Shown: positions 18,544 through 26,899, counted from the stretch's first letter. The stretch: DNA of 64,000 nt from Nocardia mangyaensis (GCF_001886715.1 NZ_CP018082.1:6324001-6388000), one strand, 5' to 3'. The notes: generated from the letters alone by a model not told the origin. Made by a program: numbers and translations.

Positions 18544-19188
18544 TCACGGTTTCGGCAGGGCGACGATGTCGTTGGGCACCGAATCCACTGCGGTGACCGG
18601 GCTTTCGGTCACGGCGTCGGGCAGTCGCAGTCGCCACCCGTCGGTGGCCCAGATGACGGTGGCGGTGTTGCGGGTGATCGAGCGGTCCGGATAGGTGGAG
18701 TAGGTCTGAACCTGTGCTTCGGTGTCGGTGTAGGCCCGGACGAGGTAGCCGAGGATGCGCGGCGCCATGTCGGTGGCGGGGGTGGTGATCGAGATCTGGG
18801 CGCGAGCTGTCGCCCAGGTGTCGCGGCCTCGGCCGGGGGCGATCATGCTTTGCCCGACCGAGGCCCATTGGCCGTCCGGTGCGACCGACATCCGCACGGT
18901 CGCGTGGATCGCGGCCAGTGCGGCACCGACCGGAGACCGGTCGAAGTCCGAGGCGATCGCACCCTCGATCAGGCGGGGGCCTTGCGCTGCGACAGGTAGG
19001 TCGATGCCCTGGTAGGTTCGCCAGCTCAGGCCTTTGGGGATCAGCTGCGTAACGTCGGTGGAGGCTGGGACGCGCTGGTCCTCGCCGGAGTCGGTGTCAC
19101 CACAGCCCGTGGCGGCGATGGTCGCTATGGCAAGCACGATCCACACGGTGATCGTCCGACGGCCGCGTATCGAAAGCTTTTGTGGCAT
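18544..19188 (-). CDS. lipoprotein paralogue of the VirB8-like protein
   Basis: 214 residues. The N-terminus (T-I-T-V-W-I-V-L-A-I-A-T-I-A-A-T-G-C) is a signal peptide with Cys at about residue 29, consistent with a lipoprotein. The mature part has S-W-R-T-Y-Q-G-I-D-L-P-V-A-A-Q-G-P, A-I-A-S-D-F-D-R-S-P-V-G-A-A-L-A-A-I and W-A-T-D-G-W-R-L-R-L-P, matching its upstream-encoded relative (17,734-18,531) segment by segment. One copy is helix-anchored and the other lipid-anchored, so a heteromeric outer-face scaffold is possible. AGGAC lies seven bases before the ATG. Confidence 0.65.
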   Translation of the reverse strand: MPQKLSIRGRRTITVWIVLAIATIAATGCGDTDSGEDQRVPASTDVTQLIPKGLSWRTYQGIDLPVAAQGPRLIEGAIASDFDRSPVGAALAAIHATVRMSVAPDGQWASVGQSMIAPGRGRDTWATARAQISITTPATDMAPRILGYLVRAYTDTEAQVQTYSTYPDRSITRNTATVIWATDGWRLRLPDAVTESPVTAVDSVPNDIVALPKP

Positions 19189-19204
19189 AGGGATGTCCTG
19201 TGTT

Positions 19205-19435
19205 TCATGTAGGGAGGATGGCGATGGCCAGGGCGCTGGCTGAGCCGAGGAGTGCGGCGGCAGCGAGGGAGCCGATGAAGCCTTCGATCGCTTCTTCGCG
19301 GTAGATCCGGAGGGCGAGTTGGCCGCCGACGAAGGTCGCGCGAGCTACGCACAGCAGCAGCACGAACCAGGCCAGCCAATTCACCAGCTGTGTCAGCGGT
19401 GCCAGCACCTGCGCGGGCAGCGGTTCGGCGATCAC
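19205..19435 (-). CDS. small two-helix membrane protein
   Basis: 76 residues with two hydrophobic helices (about 17-37, L-V-N-W-L-A-W-F-V-L-L-L-C-V-A, and about 52-75, F-I-G-S-L-A-A-A-A-L-L-G-S-A-S) joined by a short charged loop R-I-Y-R-E-E-A. Size and layout fit the small VirB2- or VirB3-like subunits of secretion systems, but no family motif proves it. Coupled to the alpha/beta hydrolase gene by an ATGA overlap. Confidence 0.65.
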   Translation of the reverse strand: MIAEPLPAQVLAPLTQLVNWLAWFVLLLCVARATFVGGQLALRIYREEAIEGFIGSLAAAALLGSASALAIAILPT

Positions 19436-20298
19436 CAGCCGCCCCCGAACCGGTCGGCGTCGTGGGCCGCGCGGATCGCGGATGACACCGCGGCGGCGGG
19501 CAGCCAGGGAAAGGTGCGGGCAAGGTCATGGCCTCCGGCGCGCAAGCTGCTCATTTCGGCCCACACCGTCTCGGCGAGTTCCTTGACGCGCTCGTAGTCC
19601 GCCACCGGGTCCGCTCGTCCGGCCACGATCCAGGTCGGTGTTGCGCGCAAGAGGTCTTCGACCACTGCCAGATCGGCCCCGCATCGCCGATACGCGCGCA
19701 GTGTGTGGCGGGCGGACTCGATCTCGGCCTCGGTGTGAAGGCCCCGCTCACCCAGCGCCGTGGAAAGGTCGTGGATGAGACGGGCACCTGCTTGGCGGGC
19801 TACCCCTGTCGGGTGCGTGGTCAGTGCCCCATCGTGATCGGGTAGTTCGGTGACCGGTCCGATCGCGACGATCGCAGCGACGCGGCGGGTCTGGTCGCGT
19901 CGGTGGTGGTAGAGCCATTCCTGCGCCACGATCGTTGCCAGGGAATGCACCACCAACACGACGTGGCTTCCCGCGTGGGAGATCACCGTGTTCAGGTCCT
20001 CGACCAGTTGGGCCATCCCCGCCCGGCCCGGAGCAAGCGGTAGGTCGTTGCCGTGGCCACGCTGGTCGTAGACCAATTGCGCGGTGTCTGCGCTGAAGTG
20101 TCTGTCGACCACCGTGATCATGGGTGAGAAATGCGCTGCGCTGGCCAGTGGTCCGGGCAGGTAGACGACGGTCAGGGTGACGTCCGCTTCCCCGAAACGA
20201 GTGGCCGTCAACGCTGTGCCATCAGCCGCGGTGATGGTTACGGCACGCGAGTGTATTGCGCTGTCGTGGGTTTCGTGGCTGGGCTGAGGTGCCTGCAT
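19432..20298 (-). CDS. alpha/beta hydrolase
   Basis: 288 residues, no signal peptide. The fold is recognisable from V-V-Y-L-P-G-P (oxyanion region), Y-D-Q-R-G-H-G-N-D, a nucleophile elbow V-V-H-S-L-A with the Ser in place of G-x-S-x-G glycines, an acid in G-R-A-D-P-V-A-D and a His in A-G-G-H-D-L-A. The Ser-Asp-His set is therefore complete, unlike two other hydrolase-fold proteins of this operon. Substrate unknown; an ester or peptidase role is possible. It lies between two genes for small membrane proteins. Confidence 0.8.
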   Translation of the reverse strand: MQAPQPSHETHDSAIHSRAVTITAADGTALTATRFGEADVTLTVVYLPGPLASAAHFSPMITVVDRHFSADTAQLVYDQRGHGNDLPLAPGRAGMAQLVEDLNTVISHAGSHVVLVVHSLATIVAQEWLYHHRRDQTRRVAAIVAIGPVTELPDHDGALTTHPTGVARQAGARLIHDLSTALGERGLHTEAEIESARHTLRAYRRCGADLAVVEDLLRATPTWIVAGRADPVADYERVKELAETVWAEMSSLRAGGHDLARTFPWLPAAAVSSAIRAAHDADRFGGGW

Positions 20299-20299
20299 G

Positions 20300-20596
20300 T
20301 CAGGAGCCTCCGGTGACGGCGGCGTTCATGATGGCGCCGGCGGAGGTGGCGATGATGCCGCCGACCATGGCCGCGAACACGATCTTGGGGGATTCGACCG
20401 CGCCGCCGTGCCAGCGCTCCCAGCCGAACTTGCCACCGGCATAGATCAGGGCTGCGACCCCGGCCAAGATGACCAGCCACGACAAGTAGCCCACCAGATT
20501 GGTCAGTTTGTCTCCGCCCGGCGGGATAGTGGGGTTTACCTTGATCTCTTGGGCCAGCACAGACACGCTGTCACCCACCACGGATAGAACGGACAT
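20300..20596 (-). CDS. small pilin-like two-helix membrane protein
   Basis: 98 residues from the ATG at 20,596, which has GGAGAG six bases upstream; the frame is open to 20,803 but that part overlaps the upstream gene. After an N-terminal part with K-V-N-P-T-I-P-P-G-G-D-K lie two hydrophobic helices (L-V-G-Y-L-S-W-L-V-I-L-A-G-V-A-A and I-V-F-A-A-M-V-G-G-I-I-A-T-S). This resembles the VirB2/TrbC-like or TcpD-like small membrane subunits of Gram-positive transfer systems. Assignment is by architecture only. Confidence 0.68.
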   Translation of the reverse strand: MSVLSVVGDSVSVLAQEIKVNPTIPPGGDKLTNLVGYLSWLVILAGVAALIYAGGKFGWERWHGGAVESPKIVFAAMVGGIIATSAGAIMNAAVTGGS

Positions 20597-20598
20597 GG

Positions 20599-21249
20599 TT
20601 ATCTCTCCGAATCCTGTTGGTCGATAAGGTTTTTCGCTGCCCGCGCGAGGGCGTCGATGAGCTCGCTGCCGACGTGATGAACATCGAGGGGCACTGCCTG
20701 GGTCAGGCGTGCGCGCCGTCGCGGGACGGGGTCGAACGGGGTGAACTCGGCGAGCTCGGCCAGTTCGCGTTCGATGAGCTCGTCGTGCCAACCGATGTCC
20801 CACACGTGTTCGACCAGGTCCTCCACCACGGCGCGATAACGGCGTACCGAGGCCGGGACTCGCCCCGGGCGGGCGGCACTGAGCACGACACCGACGATCT
20901 CGACACCGTCAGGAGCGGTACCGACATGCCACTCGCGTAGTCGATCTGCACACGCGACCAGCCCCGGCAGACACAGCCGCGCCGCCACGACGACCCGCTG
21001 CGTCGTCTGCACCGACCCAGGCCAGGCCTGCCCACAGTCCGCCGCTGGCGCCCACCACCGAGCGAGCGTCGAGGTGCCGGCTCCGCCGTGGGCGCCGACA
21101 ATCGCGACCACCGGTGGATGCGCTCGGGTCGTCGGCAGGGGCTCGGTGCGGATGCTAGCGACGCGATCTGGAGGGCTCACCGTGGCCGGATCCAGACGGC
21201 GACCGCCGATCCCGGCGAGGGGGTGCTGGCGGAAGGTCAAGGCATGCAT
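20599..21249 (-). CDS. ParA/MinD-like protein with degenerate P-loop
   Basis: 216 residues. V-V-A-I-V-G-A-H-G-G-A-G-T-S-T-L-A-R at about residues 47-64 sits where ParA/MinD ATPases have K-G-G-x-G-K-[ST]; both the signature Lys and the P-loop Lys are absent here (A-H-G-G-A-G-T-S-T). A following V-V-V-A-A-R-L-C-L-P-G strand and G-V-V-L-S-A-A-R-P-G fit the same fold. The protein may still bind nucleotide weakly or act as a regulatory relative. Starts as TGATG with the upstream gene. Confidence 0.62.
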   Translation of the reverse strand: MHALTFRQHPLAGIGGRRLDPATVSPPDRVASIRTEPLPTTRAHPPVVAIVGAHGGAGTSTLARWWAPAADCGQAWPGSVQTTQRVVVAARLCLPGLVACADRLREWHVGTAPDGVEIVGVVLSAARPGRVPASVRRYRAVVEDLVEHVWDIGWHDELIERELAELAEFTPFDPVPRRRARLTQAVPLDVHHVGSELIDALARAAKNLIDQQDSER

Positions 21250-21920
21250 CAGCTGCCTCGCTTCTGGATGTTGGTGATGACCAACCCGGCTGGGGCAACG
21301 CCGGATACGTTGATCACCTGCAGGTAGTCGAACCGACGCCCATCGGGATGAAGTTCCACCAGGTGGACCTCGGCGGTGTTCTGCGCGATCGAGGTGATAC
21401 CGACACAGTGGGTGGTGCCGAGCGGCAGCGCGGTGATCGCGGCGGCCAGCGGTTCGTGTGCGAGCCCGGCCTGCGGACTCGTCAACCGCAGCACTTGTTC
21501 AGCACTGCGGGTCACGTAGTAGGCGTGTTCGAACGCCGCGATCACGCCCGCGACGGTCGCGGTATCACCGGCACCGGCCGTCACGATCTGAGCGGTCACG
21601 CCTGCGCAGGCCCGCTCTGTGACAACCACGGCGGAAGAAGCTGTCAGCGGGGCCGAGGTTGTCGCGGAGGTGTCGGCCCGGTCACCGCTCCCGCCTGACA
21701 TGCTCACCGCGAGGGCCGCTGCCGATCCGGAAACAACGGTCAAGACAGCGGCGCTGATCGCGACGATTCGTGAACGCTGCGCCCGCCCGCGGTTGTGCTG
21801 TCCGGGTTGGCTGTCGACGTGTTGGTCGACCCGCTGGGGCTCGTCTGAATGTGATTCTGGGCTGTTGGGGTTGTGTAGCCAAGCGGCACCATGATGGCGG
21901 CTCAGGTCGTCGGTGGGCAT
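21249..21920 (-). CDS. membrane-anchored transfer protein with NTF2-like layout
   Basis: 223 residues from the ATG at 21,920 with GAGGAGG eight bases upstream; the frame upstream to 22,226 lacks a start signal and covers the previous gene's end. A hydrophilic cytoplasmic stretch of about 55 residues precedes one membrane helix (I-V-A-I-S-A-A-V-L-T-V-V-S-G-S). After it come a Ser/Thr linker and an outer domain with V-A-G-V-I-A-A-F-E-H-A-Y-Y-V and a C-terminal I-T-N-I-Q-K-R. The layout resembles VirB8/TcpC-type proteins, but the family is not recognised. Confidence 0.62.
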   Translation of the reverse strand: MPTDDLSRHHGAAWLHNPNSPESHSDEPQRVDQHVDSQPGQHNRGRAQRSRIVAISAAVLTVVSGSAAALAVSMSGGSGDRADTSATTSAPLTASSAVVVTERACAGVTAQIVTAGAGDTATVAGVIAAFEHAYYVTRSAEQVLRLTSPQAGLAHEPLAAAITALPLGTTHCVGITSIAQNTAEVHLVELHPDGRRFDYLQVINVSGVAPAGLVITNIQKRGS

Positions 21921-22036
21921 GTTGTTCACCTCCTCGATCAGCTGGGTTGTGGTCGGGCCCTTCGGAGCACGCCGCTGGAAGAGCCACTGATCAGGCGGGG
22001 GAAAGCCCAGTAACTCTGGTCGTGCTCCGAAGGGGT

Positions 22037-23590
22037 CTAGGGGTGCGCCACCGGCGGACTTGTGGTGACTGATACCGAGTTGGTCTGCGTGGCAGGGTTT
22101 TTCGCTGTGGTGGGCGAGGGTGCTGGATGTGGATGAGTCGAAGGCGTCACGCTGGTCGAGGGCGTCGGTTGCTTCGTCGATGACGTCGTCTGGGCGGCAA
22201 GGTCGTGGGCGATCGCGGTGAACCACGCGGTGGTCGCGGCCAGTGGGGTGTCTCCGCTGGTTGTCACCGAGACGGTGCTGTAGCTGCTGCGTCGTCCGGT
22301 GGAGTTGCTGTATTGGGCGGTCGCTGAGGTCGTGTACAGGTCTTGGGGGTCGGTGATCGTGGAGGTGATCGCCTCGAACGCGTCGTTGACCCAGGTACTG
22401 ATCGACTGGGGTGGCACCAGATCCACCACGGCCTCAGCGACTTTCGTGCCGAGCACCGCGACCGCGGCGGCAGGGTTGGACAGACCGACAGCGGCGAGTT
22501 CGGCGATGGTCGTGGCGGTGAAGACCTTCTGCGCCACCGACACCACGGCGTTGAAGCCGATCGTGCCGATCTTGAACAGCGCTGACAGGGCGTCGGATTC
22601 GGTGGTTGTGGTGGCAGTCGGTGAGGACGCCGCCGCGACGCGCTGGCCCAGGGTTTGGTTCGGGGCGTAGGAGAGCTGGTCCAGGCTGGTGCCGATGATG
22701 TCGTCGTTGACGACGCCGACCGCGGTGGTGAAGGCGGTGGAGGCCAGCGCTTGGGCGACGGTGGCGATCGCGGCAACCGGGTCCTTGCCTTCGGCCTGCC
22801 CGGCGATGTTGGTAACAGCGGTCAGCAGCGGGCTGCCCGACTGGACATCGCAGGTCGCATCACCGGCCACACACAGATCAGCTACACGGCCGACCAGCGA
22901 GCCGTAGCTGGTCGGTGTAGTGCTGGCGGCGATCCCTGCCCCGGACAATCCGATGTTGGTCAGCGTGATCTTCGACACCGCGGTTCCGTCCGTGCCGGAT
23001 GCAGCGGAAGGGGCTTCCGCGTTGTCGGTGCCCGGCAGGGCGCCGGTCGCTGCTCGTCGGGAAGGGTTGGCCAGCAACGCGATCCCTGCGACCTTCTCTG
23101 CAGGCACTCGTGACATGGCCGCCCCGGACTTTTCGGCGAACACTGCTGCCGCAGCGGCGCCTTGGGCGTAGCCGGCGACCGCGATCTGGGTCGATGGGCA
23201 CTGGTCGATCATTTCGCCGGCGCGTTGCTCGATCTGATCGGCCGCTGCGGTCACCGCTGCCGGGTAGTTCGCCGTGTTCACCTCAGCGCCGAAGACGATG
23301 TAGGACCGCTCGATCGCCGCGCCCAATTTGGTGGCCAACCGTCCGAAGGCCTGGCCCAGCACCCCCGTATCGCCGGTGTCGACGGTGGTGGCGGCGCCTT
23401 CCTCACCGTTCTGCACGCCGAGCACGTACAAGGCAGGACAGGCGGAGGTTGCAGGATTGCCCGCTGTCGTCGACGGGCGAGGTGGGCTGGTGGTGGGCTC
23501 GGCCAGGGCTGGTGTCGCGCCGATGACCGTCACTGTCAGCCATGCGGCCGCGATCGCGCAGGCTCTGCGCTGAGTTGTGTTGTGGTTCAT
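22037..23590 (-). CDS. cutinase-like secreted protein with Ser-to-Ala nucleophile
   Basis: 517 residues with a signal peptide (cleavage about A30/E31) and AAAGGAAG about ten bases before the ATG. C-P-A-L-Y-V-L-G-V-Q (about 51-60) starts a cutinase-type fold. The nucleophile elbow, normally G-Y-S-Q-G, reads G-Y-A-Q-G with Ala at 142 (codon GCC). V-A-D-L-C-V-A-G-D follows, and no obvious catalytic His is in the usual place. The C-terminal 230 residues are a long Ala/Thr/Ser-rich extension ending in Pro/Thr repeats. It is paralogous to the protein at 24,786-26,018, which keeps the Ser. Probably a non-catalytic surface or binding protein. Confidence 0.8.
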   Translation of the reverse strand: MNHNTTQRRACAIAAAWLTVTVIGATPALAEPTTSPPRPSTTAGNPATSACPALYVLGVQNGEEGAATTVDTGDTGVLGQAFGRLATKLGAAIERSYIVFGAEVNTANYPAAVTAAADQIEQRAGEMIDQCPSTQIAVAGYAQGAAAAAVFAEKSGAAMSRVPAEKVAGIALLANPSRRAATGALPGTDNAEAPSAASGTDGTAVSKITLTNIGLSGAGIAASTTPTSYGSLVGRVADLCVAGDATCDVQSGSPLLTAVTNIAGQAEGKDPVAAIATVAQALASTAFTTAVGVVNDDIIGTSLDQLSYAPNQTLGQRVAAASSPTATTTTESDALSALFKIGTIGFNAVVSVAQKVFTATTIAELAAVGLSNPAAAVAVLGTKVAEAVVDLVPPQSISTWVNDAFEAITSTITDPQDLYTTSATAQYSNSTGRRSSYSTVSVTTSGDTPLAATTAWFTAIAHDLAAQTTSSTKQPTPSTSVTPSTHPHPAPSPTTAKNPATQTNSVSVTTSPPVAHP

Positions 23591-23667
23591 CGGATTCGGC
23601 TTCCTTTCGGTGTCGAGCGAGTGGGCTCGGCCTGCCCGCGCCGGAGGGGGTGGCGCGGGCAGGCGCG

Positions 23668-24789
23668 TCAGTTGGTCGGGTTGGGGCCTTGATGGCGTGG
23701 CGGTCGGGCGAATCCCGCGCGGAAGGTGGTCAACACGTCGGGGACTCCGAGGTCGGCTGCGCCGAGGTGGGTGACGTCGAATTCCGACCAGGACACCGCG
23801 ACATCGCGGGAGGTGTACTCGGCGAACAGTTCGCGTCCGGACTGGATCGGGACCAGCCCGTCGAGCAGCCCGTGGTACAGGTGGATCGGCACCAACGGTG
23901 TAAAGGTGCCCAGGGTTTCGTGGGTGAGGACGTAGTTCCAGACCGGGTCGTTCCAGGGGTCGGGGCGCTCACACCATGTCGCGAGGGGATGCAGAAACTC
24001 CACCAGCAACGTCGCCAGGTCGAGCTCGGAAGCTGCGCGGACCGCGCGCACACCGAGGTCGGTCAGTAGGTGATCGACCGGAAGGTGCGCGTAAGCCCGG
24101 CCCAGTCCGACCATGCCCGCGAACGCCAGGCCCGACCATGGTCCGCCGTCGAGGCTGTTGATCAACGCGCCGGGATCGCGGATTACCGCACCGGCCGCGA
24201 CTGCCCGAAGATCGAGTTCGGGAGCGTAGGCGGGCTGAAACTCTGCGGCAGCGGCGGCAACCCGGCCGCCATCGGCGTAGCCCCAGACCGCTACCGGACC
24301 CTCGATAGTCCCGTCGGCAGGCTGGGACCCGACAGCGCGAGCCAGGTCCAGCACCGCATGTGCACCCGCCTGCTTTGCCAGGAAATGGTGGGGTCCGGCG
24401 CCGTGGATGCCCAGTCCGATCCCGTCGGGCACCGCGACCGTCCATCCCTGCACGAGCGCGGCGGCGATACTGCTCGTGTCGGGTTCGTTGCCCTCGACCA
24501 GCAGCTGAGAGGGCGCGCACCGACCACCGAGGCCGTGAAAGGTTGGGCAGTACACCACCAGCGGGGGTTTCATCACCGCACCACCGGTCGGCGGTGCAGG
24601 CTCGAGCACGATGCCTGAGGCGGTGACCGGGATGCCAGAGCTGGTTTTGGTCGTGTAGATCACCTGCCATGCCCGCCGCAGACCGGCGATGTGGGGCACC
24701 ATGACCTCGCGGGTGCGCAGGATCTTGCCCGGGGTGCCGGGCCCGATCGCGGTGTTCGCGCGGAACGCATCCGCTCCGGTGCTGGTCAT
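23668..24789 (-). CDS. secretory-lipase-family protein with Ser-to-Ala nucleophile
   Basis: 373 residues from the ATG at 24,789 (ATGA overlap with the upstream gene). The family pattern of Candida/actinobacterial secretory lipases is visible: V-V-Y-C-P-T-F-H-G, P-D-G-I-G-L-G, V-A-V-W-G-Y-x-D-G-G, then an acid in H-G-L-L-D-G-L-V-P and a His in F-D-V-T-H-L-G. The elbow Ser is Ala172 (codon GCC) so G-Y-A-D-G-G replaces G-Y-S-x-G-G, while Asp and His remain. No signal peptide is seen. Lipase activity of the normal type is not expected. Confidence 0.8.
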   Translation of the reverse strand: MTSTGADAFRANTAIGPGTPGKILRTREVMVPHIAGLRRAWQVIYTTKTSSGIPVTASGIVLEPAPPTGGAVMKPPLVVYCPTFHGLGGRCAPSQLLVEGNEPDTSSIAAALVQGWTVAVPDGIGLGIHGAGPHHFLAKQAGAHAVLDLARAVGSQPADGTIEGPVAVWGYADGGRVAAAAAEFQPAYAPELDLRAVAAGAVIRDPGALINSLDGGPWSGLAFAGMVGLGRAYAHLPVDHLLTDLGVRAVRAASELDLATLLVEFLHPLATWCERPDPWNDPVWNYVLTHETLGTFTPLVPIHLYHGLLDGLVPIQSGRELFAEYTSRDVAVSWSEFDVTHLGAADLGVPDVLTTFRAGFARPPRHQGPNPTN

Positions 24790-26018
24790 GAGCGAGTTCC
24801 CGCGATGTCGTGGGCGAGGGCGATCATCCAGGCGATGCCTGAGTTCAACTGCCCGGTCAGGGCATAGCCGTTGTGGCGCCCGACCGTGTCGGCGAACCGC
24901 AGCCACGTTGTGGGGTTGACCAGCTCGGCGTTCTCGGCTGCGAGCTGGCCCCACGCGCCCCCGAGCTGGGCGAGCAATCTCGGCAACAGCGCCAGCGGAT
25001 TCGCCATGACCGTCGCGGTGATCTCGTTCCATCGCGCTGCTGCCGCAACGGGATCCGTGACGGATGTGCGGGGGTCACCGGCATCGACCAGCCGCTGCCC
25101 CAAATCGGCCTGTGGCGCATAGTCGATACTGCCCGCGCCGACCTGAAAGTCGTTGACGATCACAGTGTTCCAGGCTTCGCCGAGCGCCTCCGAGAGCGCC
25201 GCACCGAGCGTGTTCAGCGCTGCGAGGGGGTTGGTCAGGTCCGCTTGGGCGAAGATCTGCGCACCCAAACGCAGGAGTGCGGCTTGACCTGGGGCGGAGC
25301 AGGCGAGGTCGCCGTCGCTGCAGATGTCGGCGACCCGACCGACGAGTGCGCCGTATCCGTCGTCGGTGGTGGCGATGCCCGCACCTCCCGCGGGGGCCGT
25401 GAGGACCTGCACGGTCGAGACCGCAGCTCCCGAAGTGCCGGGTGCGGGGTCGGGCACGGTCTGGCCCGGCCGCCCAGGAAAGACCGGCTCGAGCTCGCCA
25501 CGATCCGGGTTGGCATACAACGCGATCCCCGCGACGCGCTCCGCCGGGACGGGCCCGTTGCCGGCGCCGACGTCGCGTGCGAAGCTCGCCATCGCTTGTG
25601 CGCCTTGGCTGTAGCCGATCCCGGCGAGCATCGTGTCCGGGCACACGTGCACGACGTGGCGGGCGGCGGAGTCGAGATTGGCCCGAGCGCCCGACACCGA
25701 GGCCACATACGGGTCAGAGCCGCCACCGGGGACGATGCCGCCGAAACCAGCGTCGTAGCCGATATAGGCGCGTTGCACGAGAGCAGGCACCGCACCCACC
25801 ACCGGCCCGATCAGAGAACCGACCACACCCGTATCGGCGAGCGGATCTGCGGTCGGCGACGACTGGCCGGTGCCCTGCACACCGAGGATGAACAAGGCCG
25901 GGCACCCAGTGATCGGCACCCCGACCGCAGGAGCCGCAGGTGAGAAAGCGGTGAGTACCGCCGCTCCCACCACCGCGACGACGACAGCGGCGCCACCACC
26001 TGCGGCACTCGTGGTCAT
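24786..26018 (-). CDS. cutinase-like secreted hydrolase
   Basis: 410 residues. An N-terminal hydrophobic signal or anchor (A-A-V-V-V-A-V-V-G-A-A-V-L-T-A-F) precedes C-P-A-L-F-I-L-G-V-Q. The elbow is G-Y-S-Q-G-A with Ser137, the canonical cutinase motif, followed by V-A-D-I-C-S-D-G-D-L-A-C. A His at the standard distance is not evident. The C-terminal extension is shared with the paralogue at 22,037-23,590 (for example S-I-D-Y-A-P-Q-A-D-L-G-Q-R versus Q-L-S-Y-A-P-N-Q-T-L-G-Q-R). Mycolic-acid bacteria use cutinase-like proteins on lipid esters of the envelope, which could matter for mating contact. Confidence 0.82.
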   Translation of the reverse strand: MTTSAAGGGAAVVVAVVGAAVLTAFSPAAPAVGVPITGCPALFILGVQGTGQSSPTADPLADTGVVGSLIGPVVGAVPALVQRAYIGYDAGFGGIVPGGGSDPYVASVSGARANLDSAARHVVHVCPDTMLAGIGYSQGAQAMASFARDVGAGNGPVPAERVAGIALYANPDRGELEPVFPGRPGQTVPDPAPGTSGAAVSTVQVLTAPAGGAGIATTDDGYGALVGRVADICSDGDLACSAPGQAALLRLGAQIFAQADLTNPLAALNTLGAALSEALGEAWNTVIVNDFQVGAGSIDYAPQADLGQRLVDAGDPRTSVTDPVAAAARWNEITATVMANPLALLPRLLAQLGGAWGQLAAENAELVNPTTWLRFADTVGRHNGYALTGQLNSGIAWMIALAHDIAGTRS

Positions 26019-26899
26019 TGACCGACTCCGACGCCCGCGCCGAACCCGGCGCCGATCGTTCCGCCGACCGCCGCGCCGACAGCACCGGCCGGTACGCCGA
26101 GGATCGCGGCACCTGCCGCGGCGCCGGCCGCAGCGCCGAGGGCGGTGCCCGCGACTCCGCTGGTGGCCTGTCCGATGATCGGAACGGGGATCACGATTCC
26201 TAGTGCGGCACCGGCGATCCCGCCGACCGTGCCGCCGACCAGCCCACCCACCGTCGCGCCCACCGCCGCCGCTGGGACGCCCAGCACGGCAGCTCCGGCC
26301 GCACCACCCAATCCGGCACCGCCCAGGACCGCACCGCTGACGCGATCGGAACGCCCCGCCGGGATACCGACCGAGTCCAGCGCTGTCGCGACCTGTGCCT
26401 CAGCGCCTGCGGCGGTGTTGTTGATGGTGTCGCGAACCTCCACCGGCAACCATTCCGGGCTCGGTGTCTGCCACTCCCCGATCCGGATCGCGTTCTCCGG
26501 CGGCGCGATCGGCGCGACCGGTTCGACAGGCTCGGGCAGGTGGAGCTCTTCGATTCGTACCGGCTCGACTGGTTCGGCCACGCTCGGAGCGGGCCTAGAA
26601 GGCCCGTTGCGCACCTCGGCGGGCTGTTCGTAGTACACCGGCGGCGCCGGTTCGGGCTCAGGTTCGGGAGCTGGTGGCGGCGTGGGTGTTTCGGTACCGG
26701 GTTGGGGTGGGCTGGTGACGCCACCCTGGTCTGCGACGGTGGAAACCGGGCCGTTGGCGCTGGCCGCAGCGGCGTTGCCTACCGCGACAGCTACCGGCAC
26801 CGCGGCCACCAACAGCAGGGTGCTGGCTCGACGAATACCGGGGATTCGATATCGCCCGCGAGCGACTGTTGTGCGTGCGGTCGGAGTGTTTTTGGGCAT
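26015..26899 (-). CDS. exported Pro-rich/glycine-zipper protein
   Basis: 294 residues. A signal peptide (S-T-L-L-L-V-A-A-V-P-V-A-V-A-V-G-N-A-A-A) precedes a Pro/Glu-rich stretch of about 50 residues (P-A-P-E-P-E-P-E-P-A-P-P) and a C-terminal half made of G-x-x-x-G and A-x-x-G-A repeats (G-G-L-V-G-G-T-V-G-G-I-A-G). Such glycine zippers pack into membranes or oligomers. Nocardia and Rhodococcus carry similar 'insoluble domain' proteins of unknown function. It overlaps the cutinase gene by ATGA. Confidence 0.7.
   Translation of the reverse strand: MPKNTPTARTTVARGRYRIPGIRRASTLLLVAAVPVAVAVGNAAAASANGPVSTVADQGGVTSPPQPGTETPTPPPAPEPEPEPAPPVYYEQPAEVRNGPSRPAPSVAEPVEPVRIEELHLPEPVEPVAPIAPPENAIRIGEWQTPSPEWLPVEVRDTINNTAAGAEAQVATALDSVGIPAGRSDRVSGAVLGGAGLGGAAGAAVLGVPAAAVGATVGGLVGGTVGGIAGAALGIVIPVPIIGQATSGVAGTALGAAAGAAAGAAILGVPAGAVGAAVGGTIGAGFGAGVGVGQ

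Noticed and set aside
19205..20596. Firm naming of the two small membrane proteins as VirB2 and VirB3
   Set aside because: Only size and helix number support it; no family motif can be seen, so they are called by architecture.
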